A stretch of 64,000 nucleotides of DNA, taken from NCBI RefSeq assembly GCF_002101815.1, contig NZ_LQPM01000036.1:186001-250000 (forward strand), written 5' to 3'. The position numbers were made by a program, and so were the translations under genes. The stretch comes from Mycobacterium paraense. Lineage in GTDB: Bacteria > Actinomycetota > Actinomycetes > Mycobacteriales > Mycobacteriaceae. Shown here piece by piece: positions 31,712 to 39,825 of the stretch; position 1 is the first letter of the stretch, and each line of letters opens with the position of its first letter. Under the pieces are notes generated by a model, which worked only from the letters and a program-made list of their open reading frames with translations, did no database searches and was not told where the DNA came from.

Positions 31712-32449
31712 ATGTTTCACGTGAAACATGGCGACGCGGAGGCGGCCGGGGAAGCGCCCGGAGCGACGCTAGGTCCGGGACCCCTGGGCGAGGCCGCTGC
31801 GGCGGTTTTCGGCCCGCGGGTGGATATCGCGCGGAGCTACGCCGAGCTGCTCGCCGGCCCCGGGGTGGAGCGCGGGCTGCTCGGGCCACGGGAGCTCGGC
31901 CGCCTCTGGGACCGCCACCTATTGAATAGTGCGGTGGTCGGCGAGCTCATCGCGCCGGGCGAGCGGGTGATCGACATCGGCAGCGGGGCCGGGCTGCCGG
32001 GGATACCGCTGGCGATCGCGCGGCCCGACCTCGAGGTCGTGCTGCTGGAGCCGATGCTGCGGCGGAGCGAGTTTCTCATCGAGGCGGTGGCCGAACTAGG
32101 GTTGGCGGTCGAGGTGGTGCGCGGCCGCGCGGAGGAGCCCTGGGTGCGCGAGCGGTTCGGGGCCCGGGACGTCGCGGTGTCGCGAGCGGTCGCGCCGCTG
32201 GACAAGTTGACGAAGTGGAGCATGCCGTTGCTACGGGTCGACGGGCGGATGGTTGCCATCAAGGGTGAGCGCGCTCCCGCGGAAGTGGAAGCCCACCGGC
32301 GTGTGATGGCGGCTTCGGGCGCCCTTGATGTCAGGGTGGTCACATGTGGCGGGAACTACTTGCATCCGCCGTCAACCGTGGTGTTAGCGCGACGCGGAAA
32401 GCGGCCGCGGCAAGGACCGGGACGTATGGCAGACAGGGGGACACGGTGA
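31712..32449 (+). CDS. rsmG: 16S rRNA (guanine-N7) methyltransferase RsmG (GidB)
   Basis: A 245-residue SAM-dependent methyltransferase that modifies G527 of 16S rRNA; its loss gives low-level streptomycin resistance. The SAM-binding loop is VIDIGSGAGLPGIPLAI; LWDRHLLN, VSRAVAPLDKL and KGERA are typical. ATG at 31712 is preferred because AAGGAG precedes it at a good spacing. ATG at 31685 is an in-frame alternative that adds MFHVKQGDE. Both starts read through parS DNA. The TGA overlaps the parA GTG. Confidence 0.92.
   Translation: MFHVKHGDAEAAGEAPGATLGPGPLGEAAAAVFGPRVDIARSYAELLAGPGVERGLLGPRELGRLWDRHLLNSAVVGELIAPGERVIDIGSGAGLPGIPLAIARPDLEVVLLEPMLRRSEFLIEAVAELGLAVEVVRGRAEEPWVRERFGARDVAVSRAVAPLDKLTKWSMPLLRVDGRMVAIKGERAPAEVEAHRRVMAASGALDVRVVTCGGNYLHPPSTVVLARRGKRPRQGPGRMADRGTR
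31713..31728. promoter_or_regulatory. parS: parS site 2
   Basis: A second exact TGTTTCACGTGAAACA, 27 bases from the first, overlapping the preferred ATG of rsmG so that the protein begins MFHVKH. Confidence 0.96.
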
Positions 32450-33399
32450 GTTCTCCAACCAATTGGTCCGGCGGCCCGCCGCCGGCGGCGAGCGTGGCGG
32501 ATGCTGCGCCGGAGCCCACCCATGTTTCACGTGAAACATCGGACGAATTCGACACCCCGATAGGGGCCGCCGCCGAGCGCGCGATGCGGGTCCTGCACAC
32601 GGCCTACCCGCCGTTGCGCCGCCCGGCGCACCGACGGTTGTTCACCGTCGCCAACCAGAAGGGCGGCGTTGGGAAGACCACCACCGCCGTCAACCTCGCG
32701 GCCGCGTTGGCCGTGCAGGGACTCAAGACTCTCGTCATCGACCTCGACCCGCAGGGCAACGCGAGCACGGCCCTCGGCATCCACGACCGGCAGGCGGGCA
32801 CGCCGTCGTCGTACGAAGTCCTTCTCGGCGAGGTGTCGCTCCAGGACGCGTTGCGGCCCAGCCCGCATAGCTCGCGGCTGTTTTGCGTGCCCGCGACCAT
32901 CGACCTGGCCGGCGCCGAGATCGAGTTGGTCAGCATGGTGGCGCGCGAGAACCGGCTGCGCACGGCCCTCGCCGAGCTCGACCAGTTCGACTTCGACTAC
33001 GTCTTCATCGACTGCCCGCCGTCGCTCGGGCTGCTGACGATCAACGCGCTGGTGGCCGCGCCCGAGGTGATGATCCCGATCCAGTGCGAGTACTACGCGC
33101 TGGAGGGCGTGTCGCAGCTGATGCGCAATATCGAGATGGTGAAGGCCCACCTGAATCCCCAGCTCGACGTGACCACCGTCATCCTGACGATGTACGACGG
33201 GCGGACCAAGCTGGCCGACCAGGTGGCCGAGGAGGTGCGCCGGTACTTCGGGACCAAGGTGCTCCGCACGGTGATTCCGCGCAGCGTCAAGGTCTCGGAG
33301 GCGCCCGGCTACAGCATGACGATCATCGATTACGACCCCGGTTCCCGGGGAGCGATGAGCTACCTCGACGCGAGTCGCGAACTCGCCGAACGCGATTGA
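32446..33399 (+). CDS. parA: chromosome partitioning ATPase ParA
   Basis: A 317-residue Walker-type ATPase. It has the deviant Walker A KGGVGKTTT, LVIDLDPQGNASTALG and FIDCPPSLGLLT. The first 60 residues are variable, and a conserved HVSRETS is encoded there by the third parS. ParA moves ParB-parS complexes away from oriC and in mycobacteria interacts with Wag31. GTG at 32446 overlaps the rsmG stop and is preferred over the longer in-frame reading inside rsmG. Confidence 0.95.
   Translation: MSSPTNWSGGPPPAASVADAAPEPTHVSRETSDEFDTPIGAAAERAMRVLHTAYPPLRRPAHRRLFTVANQKGGVGKTTTAVNLAAALAVQGLKTLVIDLDPQGNASTALGIHDRQAGTPSSYEVLLGEVSLQDALRPSPHSSRLFCVPATIDLAGAEIELVSMVARENRLRTALAELDQFDFDYVFIDCPPSLGLLTINALVAAPEVMIPIQCEYYALEGVSQLMRNIEMVKAHLNPQLDVTTVILTMYDGRTKLADQVAEEVRRYFGTKVLRTVIPRSVKVSEAPGYSMTIIDYDPGSRGAMSYLDASRELAERD
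32523..32538. promoter_or_regulatory. parS: parS site 3 (inside parA)
   Basis: An exact TGTTTCACGTGAAACA within the parA N-terminal coding region. It lies 795 bases beyond parS site 2, making a three-site centromere about 3.5 kb from the dnaA start. Confidence 0.96.
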
Positions 33400-33422
33400 T
33401 CACCATCCGTGAAGGGACGACC

Positions 33423-34406
33423 ATGACGCAGCCGTTACGCAAGAAGGGCGGCCTCGGCCGGGGCCTGGCTTCGCTGATCCCCACCGGTCCGGCGGAGGGC
33501 GACTCCGGCCCGGCGACGCTGGGCCCGCGGATGGGCGACGCCGCCGCCGACGTGCTGATCGGCGGACCGGCTCAGGACACCGCGTCGGTAGGCGCGGTCT
33601 ACCGCGAGATCCCGCCGGCCGACATCGAGCGCAACCCGCGACAGCCGCGGCAGGTGTTCGACGAGGAGGCGCTGTCCGAGCTGGTGCACTCCATTCGCGA
33701 GTTCGGGCTGCTGCAGCCGATCGTCGTCCGGGCGGTGAGCGGAACCCCGGGGGGCGCTCGGTACCAAATCGTGATGGGGGAGCGGCGGTGGCGCGCCGCC
33801 CAGGAAGCGGGCCTGGCCACCATCCCGGCCATCGTCCGCGAAACCGGCGACGACGATCTGCTGCGCGACGCCCTCCTAGAAAACATCCATCGGGTACAGC
33901 TGAACCCCCTGGAGGAGGCGGCCGCCTACCAGCAGCTGCTCGACGAATTCGGCGTCACCCACGACGAACTGGCGTCCCGCATCGGCCGGTCGCGGCCACT
34001 GATCACCAACATGATCCGGTTGCTGAAGCTCCCGATCCCGGTGCAGCGCCGGGTTGCGGCGGGCGTGCTGTCCGCGGGCCATGCGCGAGCGTTGCTGTCC
34101 CTCGAGGGCGGGCCGGAGGCGCAGGAGGAACTGGCGAGCCGGATCGTCGCCGAAGGCCTGTCGGTGCGCGCCACCGAGGAGGCCGTCACCCTGGCCAACC
34201 GCGGCGACGCGACCACCCCGGCGCCGCAACGCCGCAAGCCGATTCAGATGCCCGGCCTCCAGGATGTTGCCGATCGGCTGTCCAACACCTTCGACACCCG
34301 GGTCACGGTCAGCCTGGGCAAACGGAAGGGACGGATCGTGGTCGAGTTCGGCTCGGTGGAGGATTTGCAGCGGATCGTCGACGTCATGACCCCGCCCAAG
34401 GCGTGA
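33423..34406 (+). CDS. parB: chromosome partitioning protein ParB
   Basis: A 327-residue ParB/Spo0J protein. It has the N-terminal GGLGRGLASLIP, the CTPase/nuclease-fold domain with ERNPRQPR, then GERRWRAA and ENIHRVQLNPLEEA. The helix-turn-helix region is THDELASRIGRSRPLITNMIRLLKLP, and a C-terminal dimerisation domain follows. ATG at 33423 is 23 bases after the parA stop. Confidence 0.96.
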   Translation: MTQPLRKKGGLGRGLASLIPTGPAEGDSGPATLGPRMGDAAADVLIGGPAQDTASVGAVYREIPPADIERNPRQPRQVFDEEALSELVHSIREFGLLQPIVVRAVSGTPGGARYQIVMGERRWRAAQEAGLATIPAIVRETGDDDLLRDALLENIHRVQLNPLEEAAAYQQLLDEFGVTHDELASRIGRSRPLITNMIRLLKLPIPVQRRVAAGVLSAGHARALLSLEGGPEAQEELASRIVAEGLSVRATEEAVTLANRGDATTPAPQRRKPIQMPGLQDVADRLSNTFDTRVTVSLGKRKGRIVVEFGSVEDLQRIVDVMTPPKA

Positions 34407-34692
34407 CCGTCCACCCGGTGTAATTACGTCACTGTGACGCCCCGCGGGTTTCGACACCCAAATGAGACCCGATCGAGCCGTCCCCGAAACCACCGACGAG
34501 CAGAGTTCCCATGCGCCTCAACGACTTTCGCCATTCCACCGGCGCTGTCGTGCTGCGCGGTAACGTTTCGCGCACCGCCGCAAGTGGCGCAGTAAACACT
34601 AGTCCGATGACGACAAACTCTCCTATCCTGGAGAGGTTGCTGATGGCCCCCAAACGGCGAGGTCGCAGCACCGGACGGAAGCCAGGAGGCGA
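34407..34692. other. spacer between parB and the next gene
   Basis: 286 bases with somewhat lower GC than the neighbours. It should contain the parB terminator and a promoter for the gene at 34693. I see no strong hairpin, no RNA gene and no convincing coding sequence. Confidence 0.4.
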
Positions 34693-35448
34693 GTGTCTGC
34701 TCGAATCACGCCGCTGAGGCTCGAGGCTTTCGAGCAGCTTCCCAAGCATGCGCGCCGGTGCGTGTTCTGGGAGGTCGATCCCGCGACCCTGGGTAACCAG
34801 GACCATCTCGCCGACCCCGAATTCGAAAAAGAAGCGTGGCTGTCGATGGTGATGCTGGAGTGGGGCTCATGCGGTCAGGTCGCGACCGAGATCCCCGACG
34901 AGCGCAGCCACGCCGAACCGCCCTGCCTCGGGTACGTCCTCTACGCGCCGCCCCGCGCGGTGCCGCGGGCGCAGCGCTTTCCCACGGCGCCGGTGTCCGC
35001 CGATGCCGTCCTGCTGACGTCGATGAACATCGAGCCGGGGCAGGCCTCCGACGATCTGCCGCACGGACTCATCGCCCGCGTGATCGACGAGTTGGTGCGA
35101 CGCGGCGTGCGGGCGCTGGAGGCCTTCGGCCGCACGCCGGCGGCATCGGAGTTGCACGATCCGCGCACGGTGGCCCCCGATGTGCGGCCGGTGCTCGAGG
35201 CCCTGGGCGACTGCTCGGTGGAGCACTGCATCATCGACGCGGAGTTCCTGAAGGACGTGGGATTCGTTGTGGTGGCGCCACATCCGTACTTCCCGCGGCT
35301 GCGGCTGGAGTTGGACAAGGGCCTGGGCTGGAAGGCCGAAGTCGAGGCGGCGCTCGAGCGCCTGCTGGCCAGCGCCCAGCTACAGGAACCCGTCGGAGCG
35401 GGCTCCGCTAGCGCATCAAATACGTTGCAGATCAACGAGAGCGGTTAA
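34693..35448 (+). CDS. conserved hypothetical protein (Rv3916c family)
   Basis: A 251-residue protein that opens SARITPLRLEAFEQLPKHARRCVFWEVDP. The layout (GYVLYAPPRAVPRAQRFPTAPVSADAVLLTSMNI followed by a helix with IARVIDELVRRGVRALEAFG) looks like a GNAT-type acetyltransferase fold, but I do not see the full acetyl-CoA motif, so this is only a suggestion. The GTG start follows AGGAGG (34684-34689). It is convergent with cwlM, overlapping by four bases, and keeps this position between parB and cwlM in M. tuberculosis. Confidence 0.85.
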   Translation: MSARITPLRLEAFEQLPKHARRCVFWEVDPATLGNQDHLADPEFEKEAWLSMVMLEWGSCGQVATEIPDERSHAEPPCLGYVLYAPPRAVPRAQRFPTAPVSADAVLLTSMNIEPGQASDDLPHGLIARVIDELVRRGVRALEAFGRTPAASELHDPRTVAPDVRPVLEALGDCSVEHCIIDAEFLKDVGFVVVAPHPYFPRLRLELDKGLGWKAEVEAALERLLASAQLQEPVGAGSASASNTLQINESG

Positions 35449-36665
35449 GAACCGCCCAGCCGGGAGGCCCGCTCCACCGACAACTCGTGGGCCAGCAGTT
35501 CGGCGAAGGTGAAGGTGCCCGTGGGCCGGTCATTCTTGCCGAGCAGGTACAGCCGCTTGACCGCGGCGAGGATGCCCTCGGCGATGGCGTCTCGGGTCTG
35601 CGTCGAGATCAGCATCGCCTGGTCACGCGGATTGGTGATGTAGCCGACGTCCACCTGAACGGTCGGCATCCGGGTCAGCCGCAGCAGGTCCCACGTCCGG
35701 CCATGCGTGCGGCAATCCCGTAATCCGGTGCGAGCCACCACTTCTCGCTGAATGAAGTCGGCGAGGTTGCGGCCGATGGTCGAGACCGAGCCGTGCGAGT
35801 TGCCGAAGTGAAAGGAGGCCACGCCGTTGGCCGAGGGGCTGCGCTGGGATTCGCAGCGCAGGCTGATCATGAGGTCCGCGCCGACGTTGTTCGCGGTGGC
35901 GGCCCGTTCGGGGTCCGACGGGCTGCGGTTGGTCGGCCGGGACAAGAAGGTCTCCATGCCGATGGCGGTCATCCGGCCCTCGAGCCGGCTCGCCAAGTCC
36001 CACAACACATCCGCTTCACTGACGGGTCCGGTCGGCCCCTGCATGATCAGGCCGTGGTCGGCGCCGCCGCGGCCCGGATCGATGATGATCCGCTTGCCCG
36101 ACAGCTTGGGTCCGGACCGGCGGACCAGCTCTTCCTCGCGGATGGCGTGCGGCGAGCCGCCCGTGACGCGAGAACTCAGAAAGTACAAGGAGCGCAAGGT
36201 TTCTGGGCCGCAGATGCCGTCGGCGGCCAGCCCGTACTCGCGCTGGTATGACATCAACGCGTTGTGGGTCTGCAAGCCGAAGTGGCCGTCCACCAGGCCG
36301 GTGTAGAAGCCGAGGTCCTGCAGCCGCGCCTGCAGGGTGGCGACGTCGTCGCCGTAGAGCGGAGCACCGAATTGGTGATACAGCGTGCGGGCGCCCAGCC
36401 GGTACGAGGCCTCTTTGAGCGCCCGGTAGGTGGCCTCGCCGACGATGCCGTCCACCAGCAGCCCGCGATTCTGCTGGAATGCCCGCACCGCTTGATCGAG
36501 CTCGGCATCGAAGACCTCGAGAGCCACGTGCCGGCCGGTCGTCATGTCTTCGTCGGGATTGTCCAGCATTCCCAGCGCGGCCAACGTAGCCCGGATCTCG
36601 GTCACGGCAGCGCTGCGGTCACCACAGCGCAGTGCCTCGCCGTCTTCACGGCGCGGACTCGACAT
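35445..36665 (-). CDS. cwlM: CwlM, amidase-like regulator of peptidoglycan synthesis
   Basis: A 406-residue protein. Two N-terminal peptidoglycan-binding repeats (about 15-170, DQAVRAFQQNRGLLVDGIVG and LQARLQDLGFYTGLVDGHFG) precede an N-acetylmuramoyl-L-alanine-amidase-type domain (about 190-370, KRIIIDPGRGG). The usual zinc His in that motif is replaced (PGRGG, not PGHGG). In M. tuberculosis, CwlM is cytoplasmic; when phosphorylated by PknB it activates MurA, and it also contacts MurJ. ATG at 36665 follows GGAGGG. A TTG at 36686 is the rejected alternative. Confidence 0.94.
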   Translation of the reverse strand: MSSPRREDGEALRCGDRSAAVTEIRATLAALGMLDNPDEDMTTGRHVALEVFDAELDQAVRAFQQNRGLLVDGIVGEATYRALKEASYRLGARTLYHQFGAPLYGDDVATLQARLQDLGFYTGLVDGHFGLQTHNALMSYQREYGLAADGICGPETLRSLYFLSSRVTGGSPHAIREEELVRRSGPKLSGKRIIIDPGRGGADHGLIMQGPTGPVSEADVLWDLASRLEGRMTAIGMETFLSRPTNRSPSDPERAATANNVGADLMISLRCESQRSPSANGVASFHFGNSHGSVSTIGRNLADFIQREVVARTGLRDCRTHGRTWDLLRLTRMPTVQVDVGYITNPRDQAMLISTQTRDAIAEGILAAVKRLYLLGKNDRPTGTFTFAELLAHELSVERASRLGGS

Positions 36666-36791
36666 ACCAAGGGCCCTCCGGGACAAGGCTGAACACGGGC
36701 AACAGCTAGCCGTTATTGTCGCAGACGCTTCTCAATTTTCGGAAAACCCCAGGCTAAGCGAGGGGCGCGGCGTGGCGTGGCGGATAACGCC

Positions 36792-37145
36792 TCAGGTGAG
36801 GTTCGGAACCGCGTCGGAGAGCTCGCGCAACAGGGCCGCCTTGCCCTTGGCGCCGACGATTCGCTTCACCGGTTGGCCGTCCTTGAACAGGATCATCGTG
36901 GGGATCGAAACCACCTGGAAGTCGCGGGCGGTCTCCGGGTTGGCATCCACGTCGAGCTTTGCGACGGTGAGCTGCCCGGCCCGCTCGCTGGCGATTTCCT
37001 CCAGAACCGGCGCGACCATCTTGCACGGCCCGCACCACGTGGCCCAAAAGTCAACCAGCACAGGCTTATTGCTCGACAACACCTCAGTGGAAAACGAAGC
37101 GTCGGAGACTTCTATTGTGGCGTGGGACCTTTCGGCGTCGGTCAT
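36792..37145 (-). CDS. trxC: thioredoxin TrxC
   Basis: A 117-residue thioredoxin with the active site FWATWCGPCKMVAP and the cis-Pro loop SIPTMILFKDG. It reduces protein disulfides using electrons from TrxB. The start overlaps the trxB stop by four bases, so the reductase and thioredoxin are made together. Confidence 0.97.
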   Translation of the reverse strand: MTDAERSHATIEVSDASFSTEVLSSNKPVLVDFWATWCGPCKMVAPVLEEIASERAGQLTVAKLDVDANPETARDFQVVSIPTMILFKDGQPVKRIVGAKGKAALLRELSDAVPNLT

Positions 37146-38134
37146 CGCGGTGCTCCAATCAATGTGTCGGTACCCTCGGCGTTCGTCTCGTGCTCGGCCA
37201 GCCAGCGCTCGGCGTCGATGGCCGCCGCGCAGCCGCTGCCGGCGGCGGTGATGGCCTGTCGGTAGGTGCGGTCCACCAGGTCGCCGGCGGCGAACACGCC
37301 CTCCAGCGACGTGCTGGTGGTGCGTCCCTGCACCAGGACGTAGCCGTCGGGGTCCACGTCGAGGACGTCACGCACCAGACCCGAGCGCGGCTCGTGACCG
37401 ATCGCCACGAAGACCCCGGTGACCGGCAGGCTCGACTCTGCGCCGGATACGTTGTCGCGCAAGCGGAGTCCCGTCACCGTCGTGTCGCCCTCGACGGATA
37501 GCACGGCGGCGTTCGTGATGAACTTGATCTTCTCGTTGTTGCGGGCGCGGTCGAGCATGATCTTGGACGCCCGGAACTCGTCGCGGCGGTGCACCAGCGT
37601 CACGCTGCTGGCGAACCGGGTCAGGAACAGGGCTTCCTCCATGGCGGAGTCGCCGCCGCCGATGACCGCGATGTCCTGGTCGCGGAAGAAGAACCCGTCA
37701 CACGTGGCGCACGAACTCACCCCGCGGCCGAGCAACTCCTGTTCGCCGGGGACCTGCAGGTAGCGTGCCGCCGCGCCCATGGCCAGGATGACGGCCCGAG
37801 CCCGATGGGTTTCACCGTCGGCGGTGACAACCGACTTGACCGGCCCCGTCAGCGAGACCGATTCGACGTCTTCCATGCGCAGGTCCGCGCCGAAGCGCAG
37901 CGCCTGCTCACGCATCTCGTCCATCAGCTCCGGGCCGGTGATGCCGTCACGGAAGCCGGGGTAGTTCTCCACCTCGGTGGTGGTCATCAGCGCGCCGCCG
38001 AACGCGGTGCCTTCGAAGACGAGGGGCTTCAGCTGCGCGCGGGCCGTGTAGAGGGCGGCTGTGTAGCCGGCGGGGCCGGAACCGATGACGATGACGTCGT
38101 GAACGGTGTCGTGAGCAGGGGTATCGGCAGTCAT
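37142..38134 (-). CDS. trxB: thioredoxin reductase TrxB
   Basis: A 330-residue FAD/NADPH flavoenzyme. The FAD motif is IGSGPAGYTAALYTARA, the redox pair is CATC in SSCATCDGFF, and the NADPH motif is IGGGDSAMEEA. The C-terminal FAD motif is GVFAAGDLVDRTYRQAITAAGSG. It is the first gene of the trxB-trxC pair. A SigH-type promoter would be expected from M. tuberculosis but I could not recognise one upstream. Confidence 0.97.
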   Translation of the reverse strand: MTADTPAHDTVHDVIVIGSGPAGYTAALYTARAQLKPLVFEGTAFGGALMTTTEVENYPGFRDGITGPELMDEMREQALRFGADLRMEDVESVSLTGPVKSVVTADGETHRARAVILAMGAAARYLQVPGEQELLGRGVSSCATCDGFFFRDQDIAVIGGGDSAMEEALFLTRFASSVTLVHRRDEFRASKIMLDRARNNEKIKFITNAAVLSVEGDTTVTGLRLRDNVSGAESSLPVTGVFVAIGHEPRSGLVRDVLDVDPDGYVLVQGRTTSTSLEGVFAAGDLVDRTYRQAITAAGSGCAAAIDAERWLAEHETNAEGTDTLIGAPR

Positions 38135-38224
38135 TCGAGCCTTTCGGATGCGGAAGCTACGTCTACGAACGCCAGCGTAGGCGCGGGTGTTCCCGGGGTG
38201 CTGGGCACCAGACTAAGGCCGGAG

Positions 38225-38403
38225 GCGATCACCGCGGGGTTGGAGGGCGGTGACCCGCCGCGCCCGGCTGCGCCGCGCTTGCGATCGCCGCAGGGTTGGA
38301 GGGCGGTGACCCGCTGCGCCCGGCTGCGCCGCGCTTGCGATCACCGCGGGGTTGGAGGGCGGTGACCCGCCGCGCCCGGCTGCGCCGCGCTTGCGATCAC
38401 CGC
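38225..38403. repeat. 56-bp tandem repeat (VNTR-like), three copies plus 11 bases
   Basis: Copies at 38225-38280, 38281-38336 and 38337-38392 begin GCGATCACCGCGGGGTTGGA. Copies 1 and 3 are identical, and copy 2 differs at three positions. An 11-base partial fourth copy (38393-38403) runs into the last base of the rsmA stop codon. It fills most of the spacer between trxB and rsmA. The arrangement resembles mycobacterial interspersed (MIRU-like) loci used for strain typing. Confidence 0.92.
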
Positions 38404-39143
38404 TAACGCCGCGGGACCTGCGTGCTGGCCAGCAACCCGGTGTCGGCGGCGCTGCAGTTGAGCGCCACCGCGAAGACGGCGAGGTCGTCGGGGGTGTCGC
38501 CGGGCAACACGAGCAGCACGCCGGGGCGGGCGTTGATGTCGACTTGCCGCGCGCCCAGCACCCGGGTGGACGCCGGGTAGCCGAGCCCGCTGAGGCAGGA
38601 CGCACGCAGCGAGGGGTCGCCGAGCGGGCCGTAATCCGGACTCTTCGTCAGCAGGCCCTGGATCTCGGCCTGCGACAGCGGGATGACCATCGGCGGCGTC
38701 GACACCGTGATGTGCTCCGCGGTGGCCGGGGTGCTGGGGGTGGGCTCGGGCGCGTCGAGCAGCGCCGCGGTGCCCACCCCGATGGCCGCGAGCATCGCCG
38801 CCACCCCGGCAACGCCGGCGGCCAGTCGGGCGGGGCGGATATGCGGCCGGGCCGAGTGCGCGACGCCGCCGCGATCGTGGCTGTCTTCCGAGTTGAGCGC
38901 CGCCGAGATCCGCGCCGTCACCTCCGGCGGCACGTCGGGCGCCGCGGCGGCGTCGGCGCCGAGCGTGGCGACGTCGCAGCGCACCTGGTTCAGGGCGCGC
39001 ATGACGTCCTGCGCCTGCGGGTCTTCGCGGACCCGCTTGCGCACCCGGGCCGCGGAATCGTCATCGAGCAGACCGGCCTGCAGGTCGGCCAGCAGCTCGA
39101 CTGTCAGGGGCGGCTCGGCGGCATCCTCGTCGGGTTCACCCAT
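38403..39143 (-). CDS. rsmA: anti-sigma-M factor RsmA
   Basis: A 246-residue membrane protein. The N-terminal cytoplasmic part (about 1-105) carries the anti-sigma region (LTVELLADLQAGLLDDDSAARVRKRV). One membrane segment (about 110-131, AAGVAGVAAMLAAIGVGTAALL) and an outer domain of about 110 residues follow. It is located directly after sigM with an eight-base overlap, the standard pairing with its sigma factor. In M. tuberculosis this gene is Rv3912. The 3' end abuts the tandem repeat. Confidence 0.9.
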   Translation of the reverse strand: MGEPDEDAAEPPLTVELLADLQAGLLDDDSAARVRKRVREDPQAQDVMRALNQVRCDVATLGADAAAAPDVPPEVTARISAALNSEDSHDRGGVAHSARPHIRPARLAAGVAGVAAMLAAIGVGTAALLDAPEPTPSTPATAEHITVSTPPMVIPLSQAEIQGLLTKSPDYGPLGDPSLRASCLSGLGYPASTRVLGARQVDINARPGVLLVLPGDTPDDLAVFAVALNCSAADTGLLASTQVPRR

Positions 39144-39762
39144 CCGCCCCAGTGTCCGGCATGCGCTGCCTGACGGCCATGGGAGGGGCCGGGTCGGGAC
39201 TGGCGTTGAGGTAGCCCAGCAGCTCGGCGAGCCGGACCCGTGCGCGCGAGCAGCGGCTCTTGACGGTGCCCTCCGCGACGCCCAGCAGCGCGGCGGTGTC
39301 GGCGACCGAGTAGCCCTGCATGTCGACGGCCACCACCGCCGCGCGCTGCTCCACCGGCAGGCGCATCAGGGCCCGATGCACCACGATGGCGGTCTCGACC
39401 TGCGCGGTGCGGTCGGGAACCGGGTGGACGTCCTCGAGCGGCGCGGTGGGGTGGGCCTTGGTGCGTCGCAGCCGGTCGAGGCAGGCGTTGACCACGATGC
39501 GGTGCAGCCAGCTGCCGACCGCCGCGTCGTGCCGGAACGAGCCGGCGCCGCGGTGCGCCGAGAGCATCGCGTCCTGCAGCGCGTCTTCGGCATCCTCGCG
39601 CGTGCGGGTGGTGAGCCGGGCCAGGCGGTGCAGTTGGCGTTGGTGGCGGTGGAACAACTCGTCGAAGGCGCGGCGGTCGCCGGCGACGTGGGCGGCCAGC
39701 AGCTCGGCGTCAGTGCGTTCGCTTTGGCTCTTACGCTCGCATTCCCCGCCCCCGACACCCAC
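39136..39762 (-). CDS. sigM: ECF sigma factor SigM
   Basis: A 208-residue ECF sigma factor. Region 2 (RRAFDELFHRHQRQLHRLARLTTRTREDAEDALQDAML, about 27-65) and region 4 (MRLPVEQRAAVVAVDMQGYSVADTAALLGVAEGTVKSRC, about 131-170) are intact. In M. tuberculosis, SigM directs expression of ESX-4 secretion and wall-lipid genes. The exact start is uncertain, because the first 14 residues are poorly conserved. Confidence 0.93.
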   Translation of the reverse strand: MGVGGGECERKSQSERTDAELLAAHVAGDRRAFDELFHRHQRQLHRLARLTTRTREDAEDALQDAMLSAHRGAGSFRHDAAVGSWLHRIVVNACLDRLRRTKAHPTAPLEDVHPVPDRTAQVETAIVVHRALMRLPVEQRAAVVAVDMQGYSVADTAALLGVAEGTVKSRCSRARVRLAELLGYLNASPDPAPPMAVRQRMPDTGADG

Positions 39763-39825
39763 GGCCGGACACTAACCAATCGGGGGTCGCGCGGCACTTC
39801 ACCAGAACCGGAGCTGTGAGCGCCG

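Noticed and set aside
34511..34717. 68-residue ORF between parB and the Rv3916c-like gene
   Set aside because: No ribosome site, atypical composition and no resemblance to a family; it overlaps the next gene out of frame.
38225..38403. Possible CRISPR array
   Set aside because: The 56-bp units are directly contiguous without spacers, and no cas genes are near.
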